Source: an uncultured delta proteobacterium (GTDB taxonomy: Bacteria; Myxococcota_A; Polyangia; Polyangiales; Ga0077539). From it: a stretch of 55,697 nt of DNA. How positions within the stretch are numbered: position 1 is the first letter of the stretch; each line of letters begins with the position of its first letter. The position numbers and the translations under genes were made by a program. The DNA lies in NCBI GenBank assembly GCA_903845045.1, contig CAIMWA010000254.1, positions 1-55,697 on the forward strand. The letters are read 5' to 3'. Shown one piece after another: positions 18,458 through 28,096 of the stretch. The notes under the pieces were generated by a model, which was not told the origin of the DNA, searched no databases, and saw only the letters and a program-made list of their open reading frames with translations.

Positions 18458-19684
18458 TCACGCGTCGGGGTCGTTCGTCGGGGGCGGAAGGGCGTCGTCG
18501 GTGCGCTCCAGGGCGATGCCGTGCTGCGCGGCCTTGCGGCCCTCGGACTGGCGCTTGGCCTCGAAGAGCCGGAGCCCCTGCTCGGTGATCTGCCCCACCG
18601 CCGGGCCGTTGCCGGGGGACATGGACGGGGGGGGTTGGTCCGGCCGGTCGCCGTGGGGCTTGCGGGGGCCGGCGGCGCGGGCCTCGGCGATGCGGCGCTC
18701 GAAGTCCGTGCGCCAGTCGTCGAGGGAGCGGAACTCGTAGCTCGGGTCCTTCGGGTCGCGGATGATCTTCTCGACGACGGCGTCGCGGTCGATGAAGACG
18801 GGGTACAGCTCGGCCGGGTCGTAGGCGTTGCCGCGGTCGAAGAGACCTCCGCAGATGGTGCGCAGCGAGCAGACCGCGCAGCTCTCGTTGTAGATGTGCT
18901 CCCAGTCCGTCTGCCGCACGGTCTGCTTGGCGTCGAGGAAGTGCACGATGCGCTCCTCGCCCTTCACGATCTTGCGGGTCTCGGTGCTGGCCCAGGCGAA
19001 GTCGGTCATGTAGCAGAGCGGCACCTTCTCGACGCGGAAGGTGCGCCCGCTGCCGTGCAGCATCTTGAGGGCGCGGTGCAGCGAGAGCTCGAAGTCCGCG
19101 AGGCGCGGCGTGTACTGGTCCTGGTTGACCTCGGCGCGGCCCATGGAGGGGTCGAGGTTGTTCCAGACGAAGTGCCGGATGTACGGGTGGTGCGTCATCC
19201 AGTGGCGGATGTTCTCGTCGAGGTGGTCGGCGTTGAGCTTGTTGATGACGCAGTTGATGTTGACGTCGATGCCGTGGCGGTTCGCGTTCTCGACGGCCGC
19301 GAAGGCCTTCTCGAGGGTTCCCGGGGTGCCGCGCAGGCGCTCCTCGACGTCGGGCCGCACGGAGTACACGGACACGTGCACGAGGGAGAGGCCGGCGTCG
19401 GCCATCTCCTTGGCGAAGGCGTCGTCGGCGAGGCGCCAGCCGTTGGTGATCATGCGCACGTGCAGCCCGCGGTCCCGGGCGTAGCGGGCGATGCGGGGCA
19501 GCTCGGGGTGCAGCGACGGCTCGCCGCCGGTGAGGATCACGCCGAAGTACCCGCGCTCGACGAAGTCGTCGACGAGCACCTTCATGGACTCGAAGGTGTG
19601 CTGGTACGGCGTCGTGGGGTTCGAGCAGAACCCGCAGAAGTGGTTGCAGTGCCGGACGACCTGGATGTACCCGATGTTGGCCAT
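18458..19684 (-). CDS. Radical SAM protein
   Basis: MANIGYIQVVRHCNHFCGFCSNP, LTGGEPSLHPEL, MITNGW, CAVCSLRTICGGLFD. Confidence 0.9.
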   Translation of the reverse strand: MANIGYIQVVRHCNHFCGFCSNPTTPYQHTFESMKVLVDDFVERGYFGVILTGGEPSLHPELPRIARYARDRGLHVRMITNGWRLADDAFAKEMADAGLSLVHVSVYSVRPDVEERLRGTPGTLEKAFAAVENANRHGIDVNINCVINKLNADHLDENIRHWMTHHPYIRHFVWNNLDPSMGRAEVNQDQYTPRLADFELSLHRALKMLHGSGRTFRVEKVPLCYMTDFAWASTETRKIVKGEERIVHFLDAKQTVRQTDWEHIYNESCAVCSLRTICGGLFDRGNAYDPAELYPVFIDRDAVVEKIIRDPKDPSYEFRSLDDWRTDFERRIAEARAAGPRKPHGDRPDQPPPSMSPGNGPAVGQITEQGLRLFEAKRQSEGRKAAQHGIALERTDDALPPPTNDPDA

Positions 19685-19685
19685 G

Positions 19686-20657
19686 TCAGCGCACCACCGG
19701 GAGCGCCACGCGCGCCGGCGGAGGCGGGGACTCTAGCGCGCCGGCATCCGCGGCGCCGGGTCCCTCGCCCACGAAGGCCGCGGCGAGGGCCTCGTCGCGA
19801 GGCGTGAAGGGTTGCGTCGACGTGGCGGGAGCCCGGGACGCGGCGAGCTCGTCGCCGTCGAAGCGCTGGAGGTACCGGGCGTCGACGCCGGGGCACGCCG
19901 CGCGGGCCGGGCACCCCTCGCAGCGCACGGCGTGAAAGGACCGGGGCGCGGCGGGCAGGCTGCGCGCGGCGAAGGGGCCGAGGAGGCACAGCGGGGCGCC
20001 GTGGAGGAACACGGCCACGTCGCGCCCGCGGGCCGCGGTGAGGGCGTGGAGCGCGTACGGGAGCGACAGCGCGAGGCGCGGGAACACCGGGTCGAAGTGC
20101 GCGCGCAGGCGGCCGACGGTGCGGGGGACGGCGATGGTCCAGGCCGCGACGCCGTGGGTCGAGAGCCAGGGCGCGAGGGCGCCGAGGGAGCGCGCGTTGG
20201 AGCGCGTGAGCACGGTGGTGACGATCGCGGTGATGCCTGCGTGCACCGCCGCGCCGAGGCCCGCGGTGGCTTCGGTGAAGCTCCCCTCGACGCCGGTGTG
20301 GTGGTCGTGCAGCGCGGCGACGGCGCCGTGCAGCGAGACGTGCACGTCGGTGAGCCCCGCCCGCCGCAGCGCCGCGGCCACGCCAGGCTCGCGGAGCCGC
20401 CGTCCGTTCGTCTGCAGCCCGACGCGCCGGAAGCCCAGCGCGCGGGCCGCGGCGACGGCTTCGGGGAGCGCGGGGTGCAGCGTGGGCTCGCCGCCGGTGA
20501 AGGTCACCGCGTCGTGCCGAGGGCGCAGCGCCGCGAGGGCCTCGCGCACGTCGTCGAGGCTCCGCGGGGCGACGGCGTCGAGGCCGTCGGGCGCGCAGAA
20601 CACGCAGCGGTTGTCGCAGTCGGAGAGCAGCGGGAGCGTCGCGCGGGGTGAGGTCAT
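19686..20657 (-). CDS. Radical SAM protein
   Basis: LLSDCDNRCVFCAP, FTGGEPTLHPAL, LQTNGR, CEGCPARAACPGV; start at ATG 20657. Confidence 0.9.
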   Translation of the reverse strand: MTSPRATLPLLSDCDNRCVFCAPDGLDAVAPRSLDDVREALAALRPRHDAVTFTGGEPTLHPALPEAVAAARALGFRRVGLQTNGRRLREPGVAAALRRAGLTDVHVSLHGAVAALHDHHTGVEGSFTEATAGLGAAVHAGITAIVTTVLTRSNARSLGALAPWLSTHGVAAWTIAVPRTVGRLRAHFDPVFPRLALSLPYALHALTAARGRDVAVFLHGAPLCLLGPFAARSLPAAPRSFHAVRCEGCPARAACPGVDARYLQRFDGDELAASRAPATSTQPFTPRDEALAAAFVGEGPGAADAGALESPPPPARVALPVVR

Positions 20658-20736
20658 GGCGTAGGGCGGGCGTGGCCATCCTAGCTTGACCCGGTTCGGG
20701 CGCGGTGCGTAGCGTGCGCGCCGGAGCTGACCGCGG

Positions 20737-22974
20737 ATGACGACGATGGTGCTGCGCCGGGTGTGCCTTGCAGCGCTGTGGATCCTCGTCGGATGCCGCG
20801 GGGTGCCGCGCGGCGAGACGCGGGGGCCGCGAGGCGACGCCGCGGTGGCGCGTCCGGGACAGACGCAGCGCGGCCCCGCGCGGCGCCGCCCGCAGCACGA
20901 GGACGACGTGCGGTGCCCCGACGCCGTGCTGCGCTGGACCGAGCGCTGCGCGAGCGCGCAGGGGTTCGAGATCTCCGGAGCGCAGTGTCCGGAGCGCGGG
21001 CTGCTGCTCGTGGACGTGGGCGATGCCGCGCCGCTGCGCGTGGAGGTGCGGCACAGCGAGCAGCGCTCGTTCCGCGCGGTCGGCGCCTGGGGGCTCTCGC
21101 CGGTGGGGGAGTTCCCCGACTGGAACGGGACGGACCCGAGGCTGCGCCGCGAGTTCGACCAGCTCGAGGCCTGCGTGCGGGCCGACGGCACGTTCGGTCC
21201 GGCGCTCGACGCCGTGGTGCATGCGCCCCCCGAGGACACGGACCCCAACGAGGCCTACGAGCCCGAGGTGCCGGCGCGCATGGACCCGCCGGTGCAGCTG
21301 GGCCTTCCGGCGCGGGGGCCCGCCCCGTCGCGGGTGGCTCCGACGGCGTCGCGGCCCACGTCGTCGCCGGCGGTGCGCGGTCCCGAGCGGTCCTCGCCTC
21401 GCACGACGACCCGCAGGCCCTTCGACCGGCGCTGGCCCCGGCGCGTCCCGTGGATGCTCCTCGGCGCGCTGGGCTGCATGGCCGCGCTGCTCCGCCGACG
21501 CGTGCGCGACCCGCGGTGGCGCCTCGCCGCCCTGCCCTCGCTCGCCGCGGCCGCCGCCACGCTGCTGCTCCGCGCGGTGCTGATGCCGACGGCGTACTTC
21601 CACCAGAACGGCCAAGGTCCGCTGTGGGTCGCCGAGATCGTCGCGTCGCGGCACCACCCCTACGGCCCCGGGTACCGCTCGCTCTTCGGCTGGCTGCGCT
21701 GGCTCACGCCGAACCCCGACGGCGCCGTCTTCTTCGTGCAGGGCCTGCTGGCCGCCGCGGCGGTGCCTTGCGTCGCGTTCACGGCCCGGCGCCTCGGCGC
21801 TCGCGGCGCCCTGCCCTGGGCCCTCGCGCTGCTGCTCGCGGTGGACCCGCTCGTCGTGCGCCTCGCCCGCAGCGAGTCGTACTACGGCGTGGGCCTCTCG
21901 CTGCTCTTCATGGCGACGGCGCTGCTCGCGGCGGCGGTGCGGGCGCCCCGGCTGCGCAGCGAGCAGTTCGTGCTCCCGGTGCTCGCCGCGGGCCTCGTGC
22001 TCGCGCAGGCCGTGACGGTGCACCCCGTGCTGTGGAGCGCCGCGTCGCTGTCTCCGCTGGTGCTGGTGCTCGCGCCGGGGAACCTGCGCCGGCGCCTGCT
22101 GCGCACTCTCGCGGCGTCGCTGATCGTGGGCCTCGTGGTGGCCGTGCTCGCGGGGCCCTCGGTGCTCGCGGTGCTGCACTCGTCGCTCGGCGCTTCCTGG
22201 GCGCCCGGCGCGTCGCCGACGTCGTCCGGCGACAGCAGCGCGCGGCGCGTGCTCGAGGTGCTGTCGTGGCTCGTGCTGGCCGCGCTGGCGCTGGGGTCGA
22301 GCGCGCGCACCCCGGTGGCCGGCGCCGTGCGCGCCGTGGTGCTCGTCGTCGTCGTCATCGTGCTCCGCGCGGCGGACCTCGTCGGCTCCGGGTCGACGCT
22401 CCCGTGGATCCACGCCGCGTACCTGCACCTCTACGCGCCGCTGCTCCTGGCCCTCGCGGTGTCGGCGCTCGGCGAGCGCGCGCGCGGCGCGGTGCCGTCG
22501 CGGGCGGTGCCGGCGGCGGTGGCGGCGCTGGGCCTGCTCGCGCTGCTGCGCCTGTGGCCCGGGTGGACGGTGCTCCCCACGGACGCCCGGGAGCTCGCGC
22601 TCATGCTCCGCTGGCGTGCGTCGATCCCCGTTTCCGCGCGCGTCGGGTACATCGAGCGCATCGGCGACCGGATCCTGGTGCTGCCGTTCTACCACGACGG
22701 TCCGGGCACCGGTCCGCGGCCGCTGGTGCTGCGGGAGCACGCGTTCGTCGAGGACCTCGGGCGCTACGGTCCGGAGACGTACTACGCCCGCACGTCGCTC
22801 TGCTCCACGCCCGAGGGGCGCCAGTACTGCGAGACCTTCGAGCAGCGCTACACCCTCGTGCCGGTGCACGAGGCGTCGCTGCCGGCGATCCCGAGCATGG
22901 TGGGCTATCGCTACGACCGCGACCGGGTGCCCGTGGGCATCTACCGCGTGGCCGGGCCGAGCGGGACGCCCTGA
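20737..22974 (+). CDS. Polytopic membrane protein (possible ArnT/PMT-like glycosyltransferase)
   Basis: Lipobox-like ILVGC near N-terminus; multiple hydrophobic segments from about aa 240. Confidence 0.5.
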   Translation: MTTMVLRRVCLAALWILVGCRGVPRGETRGPRGDAAVARPGQTQRGPARRRPQHEDDVRCPDAVLRWTERCASAQGFEISGAQCPERGLLLVDVGDAAPLRVEVRHSEQRSFRAVGAWGLSPVGEFPDWNGTDPRLRREFDQLEACVRADGTFGPALDAVVHAPPEDTDPNEAYEPEVPARMDPPVQLGLPARGPAPSRVAPTASRPTSSPAVRGPERSSPRTTTRRPFDRRWPRRVPWMLLGALGCMAALLRRRVRDPRWRLAALPSLAAAAATLLLRAVLMPTAYFHQNGQGPLWVAEIVASRHHPYGPGYRSLFGWLRWLTPNPDGAVFFVQGLLAAAAVPCVAFTARRLGARGALPWALALLLAVDPLVVRLARSESYYGVGLSLLFMATALLAAAVRAPRLRSEQFVLPVLAAGLVLAQAVTVHPVLWSAASLSPLVLVLAPGNLRRRLLRTLAASLIVGLVVAVLAGPSVLAVLHSSLGASWAPGASPTSSGDSSARRVLEVLSWLVLAALALGSSARTPVAGAVRAVVLVVVVIVLRAADLVGSGSTLPWIHAAYLHLYAPLLLALAVSALGERARGAVPSRAVPAAVAALGLLALLRLWPGWTVLPTDARELALMLRWRASIPVSARVGYIERIGDRILVLPFYHDGPGTGPRPLVLREHAFVEDLGRYGPETYYARTSLCSTPEGRQYCETFEQRYTLVPVHEASLPAIPSMVGYRYDRDRVPVGIYRVAGPSGTP

Positions 22975-22978
22975 TCGT

Positions 22979-23446
22979 TCAGGTCGCGGCGGCGCGCTCG
23001 GTGTTGGTGAGCGTTCCCTCGGTCCAGGTCTCGCGCGTCACGTGCAGTCCCGTCTCGTCGTGCACGGTGCTGACGCCGTGCTTCTCGCCGGCGCGGTACT
23101 CGCTCACGGACTCGAGGCGGCCGTCGGCGTAGTACTCCTTCACGGTGCCCTGCAGGAGGCCGTCGACGTACTCGAGCTCGGCCTGCAGCACCCCGGTGGG
23201 GTAGTAGAGCTTCGTCGGTCCGTTGAGCACGTCGCGGGCGTAGTTCTCGACGGCGTAGAGGGCGCCGGTGGTGTAGTACATCCGGCCTTCGCCCTGCTTC
23301 ACGCCGTGCTCGTAGGGCGTCTCGCAGCACACGCTGCCGTCGTCGTTGCGGTGCTGCACCAGGCCGTGCGGGACGGCGGGAGCGGCCTCGACGGGAGCAG
23401 CCTCGGCCGGGGTCTCGGAGGGCTCGTTGGGCGGGGTGTCAGACAT
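22979..23446 (-). CDS. MORN/YwqK-like repeat protein
   Basis: Repeated G.MYYTTGALYAVENY / KLYYPTGVLQAELEYVDGLLQG / KEYYADGRLESVSEYRAGEKHG. Confidence 0.75.
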   Translation of the reverse strand: MSDTPPNEPSETPAEAAPVEAAPAVPHGLVQHRNDDGSVCCETPYEHGVKQGEGRMYYTTGALYAVENYARDVLNGPTKLYYPTGVLQAELEYVDGLLQGTVKEYYADGRLESVSEYRAGEKHGVSTVHDETGLHVTRETWTEGTLTNTERAAAT

Positions 23447-23693
23447 CTTCGCGGTCCTTCGGTGCGGCGACGGGGGCCTCGGCGCGGGCGGGCTCCTCGA
23501 CGCGCGGTGCGGTGCGGGCCGGCGGCAGCGCCTCGGGCGGCGAAGCCTTCGTCGGACCGTCCTCGCCGTCCTTCAGGCCGCGCTTGAAGTTGCTCAGGCC
23601 CTCGCCGAGGCTGCGCCCGAGGTCCGGCAGCTTCGAGGCCCCGAACAACAACACGACGATCACCAGGATGATCATCAGCTCGGGTGCGCCCAT
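23439..23693 (-). CDS. tatA: Twin-arginine translocase subunit TatA/TatE
   Basis: MGAPELMIILVIVVLLFGASKLPDLGRSLGEGLSNFKRGLKD. Confidence 0.92.
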   Translation of the reverse strand: MGAPELMIILVIVVLLFGASKLPDLGRSLGEGLSNFKRGLKDGEDGPTKASPPEALPPARTAPRVEEPARAEAPVAAPKDREDV

Positions 23694-23831
23694 ACGAATA
23701 CCGCTACCTTTCCAGGCGGACGAAGCGCCGCCGGGGCACGGTGTAGCACCTCCGCGCGCTTCGCATCAAACGTGGAGCCCGCGCGCGGCGCCAAGGTGCA
23801 CTAGACTGCTCCGTCGCCCTCGACACCCCCG

Positions 23832-26186
23832 TTGATGTCCACCCTGCTCCCGACGCTGGTGCTGCACCCTCCCCTGAGCGTCGCCAGGGACTTCATCGAC
23901 TATCCGTATTTCAGCGACCTCGGGGCCGTGCAGCTCGCCGCGGTGCTGCGCGCGCAGGGCCGGCCGGTGACGCTCCTCGACGCCTTCGCCACGCCCGGCG
24001 CGAGCTTCGCGTGGCGCCCCGACGGACGCGCGCTGCTGGGGGCCTCGGTCCCGACGCTCGTCGCGGTGCTGCGCCGCCTCGTCGACGACGGCGCGCGCTT
24101 CGGGGCCGTGGTGGTGGCGTACACGCCGTTCCATCGACCTCCCGCCCGCGACGACGTGCTCGGGGCGCTGCTCGAGGCGCTCGGCGCGCTGCTCCCGGGG
24201 GTTCCGCTGGTGCTCGCGGACGGCTACCAGTCGGGCCAGCACTACGTCGAAGCCGACGGCGCCGCGGTGCTCGGGAGCTACCCCGAGGCCGTGGCGTGGG
24301 TGAAATACGAAGCCGAGGTCACGGTGCCCGCGCTGCTCGCCGCGCTGGACCGCGGTGATGCCGTCGCCGGGGTGCACCGCGGGGTCGCGCCGCCGTCCCT
24401 CGACGCGCTGCCCTCGCCTGCCTGGGACCTCGTGGACCTCGCCGCCCACGACCGCTTCTGCGCGCGCGTGGTCGAGGGCCTCGGGCGCGGCGCGTGGGCG
24501 TTCCCCATCGACGGCCGCACGCTGCCGATGGTGACCTCGCGGGGCTGCCCCTTCACCTGCGTGCACTGCAGCTCGAACCCCGGGCGCGCCGAGGGCGAGG
24601 CCAAGACGCAGCGGCGCTACTCCGCCGAGCGCGTGCGCGCCGACCTCGAGGCGCTGCAGCGGGTGCACGGGGCCACGCGCGTCGAGGTGCTCGACGAGCT
24701 GGTGAACGTGAACGAGCGGCACTGGGACGCGTTCCTCGACGCCGTGGAGGCCCTCGGGCTGCGCTTCGACGTGCCCAACGGCATGCGCGCCGACTACCTG
24801 GAACCCAGGCATTTCGTGCGCATGAAGCCCCTCGTGGCGACGGTGAGCGTGAGCGCCGAGAGCGGCTCGCAGCGCGTCGTCACCGAGGTGGTGCACAAGC
24901 GCCTGGACCTCGGCGCCATCGTGCGCGCCGCGGAGAGCGCGCGGGCCGCCGGCGTGGCGTTGATGATCCATTACATCGTGGGCCTGCCCGGCGAGAGCGC
25001 CGCGGAGATCAACGAGACGCTGCGCTTCGCCATGGACCTCTTCGACCGCTTCGGCGCGTGGCCCGCGGTGCAGTACGCGACGCCGCTGCCGGGCACGGGG
25101 CTCGCGAAGGGGCGCGCGCTGCCGGTGGTCGACGACTGGGGGCCGCGGTTCCAGCACGCGCCGTCGCAGCCGGGCATGGCCGTGACGCCCGAGGCGCTGG
25201 CGCTCTTTCGCTGGACCTTCGAGCAGCGGCTGCGGGCCAGCGAGGGTCCGCAGAAGGTCATCATGAACGTGACCTACGTGTGCAACAACCGCTGCACGTT
25301 CTGTGCGGTGGGCACGCGCACGCAGGTCGACGGGCACCCGACGCGGCAGCGCGAGCACCTCGACCGGTACCGCGCGCAGGGCGTGACCATGGTCGACTTC
25401 GACGGCGGCGAGCCCACGCTGAACCCCGAGCTCGTGCCGCTGGTGCGCTACGCCCGCAGCATCGGCTACGACCGCGTGAACGTCACCACCAACGGGCGCA
25501 TGTGCACCTACGAGGGCTTCGCGCGCACGCTGGTGCGCTCGGGGGTGACCACGCTGCTCTTCAGCGTGCACGGCCACGACGCGCAGTCGCACGCGCAGCA
25601 GGTGGGCGTCGCCGAGGCCTTCGCGCAGACCACGCAGGGCATCCGTCACTGCGTGAAGCACGCGCCGCCGGGCGTGGAGCTGGGCATGAACGTGACCCTC
25701 ACGAAGGGCAACCACGCGCACCTCGGCGCCCTCGCGCAGCTCGCCTGGGACCTCGGCCTGCGCTGGATGAACCTGCAGTTCCTGACGCCCTTCGGCCGCG
25801 CGACGCGGTGGATCGCGCCGGACACGCAGGCCGCCGCGGACGTGGCCATGGGGGTCATCGCGCAGTGGCGCGACCGCATGAAGTTCCAGGTGATCAACCT
25901 GCCGTTCTGCTTCATGCCGGGCCACGAGGAGCTGCTCGTCGGCGACCTGCTCAAGCTCCAGCGGCACATGATCTTCGTGAACAACGAGGACGTGAACCTC
26001 GCGGAGTACCTGGCCGAGCGGCGCGTGCGGAAGCCGCAGTGCGAGGGGTGCCCGCACGCCGTGTTCTGCGGGGGCTTCTACGAGCTCGAGGACGTTCCCG
26101 AGCCGCCGTGGCTCGTGCACCCCGAGGACCTCGACCGGCCGCTGGTGGAGGTCGAGTCGAGGCGCCGGCTGACCGTGGTGGGGTGA
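23832..26186 (+). CDS. Tandem radical SAM fusion: B12-binding-type rSAM + SPASM-like rSAM
   Basis: First domain GAVQLAAVLRAQG...TSRGCPFTCVHCSSN, IVGLPGES; second domain CNNRCTFCAVG, FDGGEPTLNP, TTNGR, CEGCPHAVFCGG. Confidence 0.87.
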   Translation: MMSTLLPTLVLHPPLSVARDFIDYPYFSDLGAVQLAAVLRAQGRPVTLLDAFATPGASFAWRPDGRALLGASVPTLVAVLRRLVDDGARFGAVVVAYTPFHRPPARDDVLGALLEALGALLPGVPLVLADGYQSGQHYVEADGAAVLGSYPEAVAWVKYEAEVTVPALLAALDRGDAVAGVHRGVAPPSLDALPSPAWDLVDLAAHDRFCARVVEGLGRGAWAFPIDGRTLPMVTSRGCPFTCVHCSSNPGRAEGEAKTQRRYSAERVRADLEALQRVHGATRVEVLDELVNVNERHWDAFLDAVEALGLRFDVPNGMRADYLEPRHFVRMKPLVATVSVSAESGSQRVVTEVVHKRLDLGAIVRAAESARAAGVALMIHYIVGLPGESAAEINETLRFAMDLFDRFGAWPAVQYATPLPGTGLAKGRALPVVDDWGPRFQHAPSQPGMAVTPEALALFRWTFEQRLRASEGPQKVIMNVTYVCNNRCTFCAVGTRTQVDGHPTRQREHLDRYRAQGVTMVDFDGGEPTLNPELVPLVRYARSIGYDRVNVTTNGRMCTYEGFARTLVRSGVTTLLFSVHGHDAQSHAQQVGVAEAFAQTTQGIRHCVKHAPPGVELGMNVTLTKGNHAHLGALAQLAWDLGLRWMNLQFLTPFGRATRWIAPDTQAAADVAMGVIAQWRDRMKFQVINLPFCFMPGHEELLVGDLLKLQRHMIFVNNEDVNLAEYLAERRVRKPQCEGCPHAVFCGGFYELEDVPEPPWLVHPEDLDRPLVEVESRRRLTVVG

Positions 26187-26190
26187 CGCC

Positions 26191-28035
26191 ATGCGCTCGG
26201 ACCGGGTCGTCACCCACGAGACCTGCACCCAGCGCTGCGCCTACTGCACCGCGCGGCGCAGCGAGGACGACCGGGCCTGGGTGCAGACCCGCGCGGTGCT
26301 CGGGCGCGTGCGCGACGCGGTGTCGCGTGGAGCGAGGGAGCTCGTGCTCACCGGCGGCGAGCCCGCGATGCGCTCGGACCTCGCGCGGCTCGTGGCGGAG
26401 GCGAAGCGCGCCGGGGCCGAGCGCGTGGTGCTCGAGACCAACGGCACGCTCCTCGACGACGCGCGGTGCCGGGAGCTTCGCGCCGCGGGCCTCGACGTCG
26501 CGCGGGTGAACCTCACGGCCTGGGGCGACGCCCTCGACGCGATCACCGACGACCCCGGGGGCTTCGCGCGCACCGTGCGGGGCGTCGACGCGCTCGTGGC
26601 CGCGGGCGTGGCCGTGGAGCTGTCGGCGGTGGTGCTGCGCGCGACGGCGGAGCAGCTCCCGGCGCTCCCGGCGGCGGTGGCGGCGCGCTTCGGCGCGGGC
26701 GTGCGGTCGCTGGTGCTGCGGGTGCCCGCGCGGTCGCCGGACCCGGCGGGGCTGCTGGGGTGGTCCGCGGCGGCGGAGGTGGTGGCGGCGGTGGCGCGGG
26801 AGGCGAAGCGCGCGGGCCTCGCGGTGCGCTTCGCGCAGGACGCGAACATACCACCCTGTGTATTCCCGCACCCCGCGGCGGTGGCGCACCTCTACGCGAT
26901 GACCGCGGGCATGGGCGCGCGCCCGGGGCACCGGCACCTCGACGCGTGCGCGGCCTGCAGCGTGCGCGACCGCTGCGCGGGCTTCGACGACGACACCCTC
27001 GACCGCTTCGGCGCGCCCGCGGTGGAGCCCGTCGCCGAGGAGCGCCTGCGCCGGCGTCTGTCGGTGATCTCGTCGGTGGAGGAGCAGGCGGCCCGGGAGC
27101 TCGTGCAGTCGAACCGCGACGTGGCCCAGGGCGGCGCCGCGGCGGTGCACGAGGACCTCGTGCGGGTGGTCTTCCAGTGCAACCAGTCGTGCCGGTTCTG
27201 CTTCGTGTCGACGCACCTTCCCGCGGCCGCCGACGACGCGGTGCGCGAGGCCATCGCGCGCTCGGGCCGCGCCGATCGCTGGATCACCCTCACCGGCGGC
27301 GAGCCCACGCTGCACCCGCGGCTGGCGGAGATCGTGGCCCTCGCCCGCGCGTCGAGCCCGCACCCGGTGGGGCTGCAGACCAACGCCACGCGGCTCGGCG
27401 ACGCCGGGGCGGTGCGCTCGCTCGTCGAGGCCGGGCTGCGGCGCGTGTACGTGTCGCTGCACGCCCCCGACGCCGACCTCTCGGACGCCATCACCGAGGC
27501 GCCGGGCACCTTCGACGCGACGCTGCGGGGCCTCGACGCGCTGCACGCCGAGGCGTCGCTGACCCTGGTGGTGCAGTGCGTGGTGACGCGGCGCAACCAC
27601 CACCGGCTCGTCGCGCTGGTGGACCTCGTGGCCGCGCGCTGGCCCCGGGCGCAGCTCGGCTTCGCCTTCGTGGCGCCGTCGAGCGACCTCGTGCCCCGGG
27701 ACCAGGAGCTGGTGCCGCGGTACCGCGACGTGGTGCCGTCCATCGAGGCGGCGGTGCGCGAGGCCGGGGCGCGCGGCCTCCGCTGCGGGGGCTTCGCGTC
27801 GATGTGCGGCGTGCCCCTCTGCCTGGTCTCCGCCGAGGCGCAGACGGACCTGCTCGAGGAGATCCCCGACGGCTTCGACGGGGGCGAGTTCGTGCACCCG
27901 GCGGCGTGCGATGGCTGCGCGCTGCGCACGCGCTGCTACGGGGTGCGCCGCGGCTACGTCGCGCTCTACGGCGACGACGAGCTGCGCCCGGTGTCCGCCG
28001 CCCCGCACGCGACGTCTGGACGCCTGGGCTCCTAG
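26191..28035 (+). CDS. Tandem radical SAM fusion with two SPASM-like modules
   Basis: HETCTQRCAYC, LTGGEPAMRSDL, CAACSVRDRCAG; then CNQSCRFCFVS, LTGGEPTLHPRL, LQTNAT, CDGCALRTRCYGV. Confidence 0.88.
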   Translation: MRSDRVVTHETCTQRCAYCTARRSEDDRAWVQTRAVLGRVRDAVSRGARELVLTGGEPAMRSDLARLVAEAKRAGAERVVLETNGTLLDDARCRELRAAGLDVARVNLTAWGDALDAITDDPGGFARTVRGVDALVAAGVAVELSAVVLRATAEQLPALPAAVAARFGAGVRSLVLRVPARSPDPAGLLGWSAAAEVVAAVAREAKRAGLAVRFAQDANIPPCVFPHPAAVAHLYAMTAGMGARPGHRHLDACAACSVRDRCAGFDDDTLDRFGAPAVEPVAEERLRRRLSVISSVEEQAARELVQSNRDVAQGGAAAVHEDLVRVVFQCNQSCRFCFVSTHLPAAADDAVREAIARSGRADRWITLTGGEPTLHPRLAEIVALARASSPHPVGLQTNATRLGDAGAVRSLVEAGLRRVYVSLHAPDADLSDAITEAPGTFDATLRGLDALHAEASLTLVVQCVVTRRNHHRLVALVDLVAARWPRAQLGFAFVAPSSDLVPRDQELVPRYRDVVPSIEAAVREAGARGLRCGGFASMCGVPLCLVSAEAQTDLLEEIPDGFDGGEFVHPAACDGCALRTRCYGVRRGYVALYGDDELRPVSAAPHATSGRLGS

Positions 28036-28096
28036 ACGTCTGGACGCCCGGTCATCCAGACGTCCAGACGTTTGGACGCCTGGGTGCTCGAACGTC
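28011..28096. repeat. Degenerate 8-bp tandem repeat array C
   Basis: gacgtctg|gacgcctg|ggctccta|gacgtctg|gacgcccg|gtcatcca|gacgtcca|gacgtttg|gacgcctg; covers the 3' end of the rSAM gene and the convergent intergenic gap. Confidence 0.88.

Noticed and set aside
19582-22869. Large minus-strand ORF of 1095 aa
   Set aside because: Low-complexity Arg/Ala/His/Gly shadow ORF in high-GC DNA; only the separate frames at 18458-19684 and 19686-20657 and the plus-strand membrane protein have real motifs
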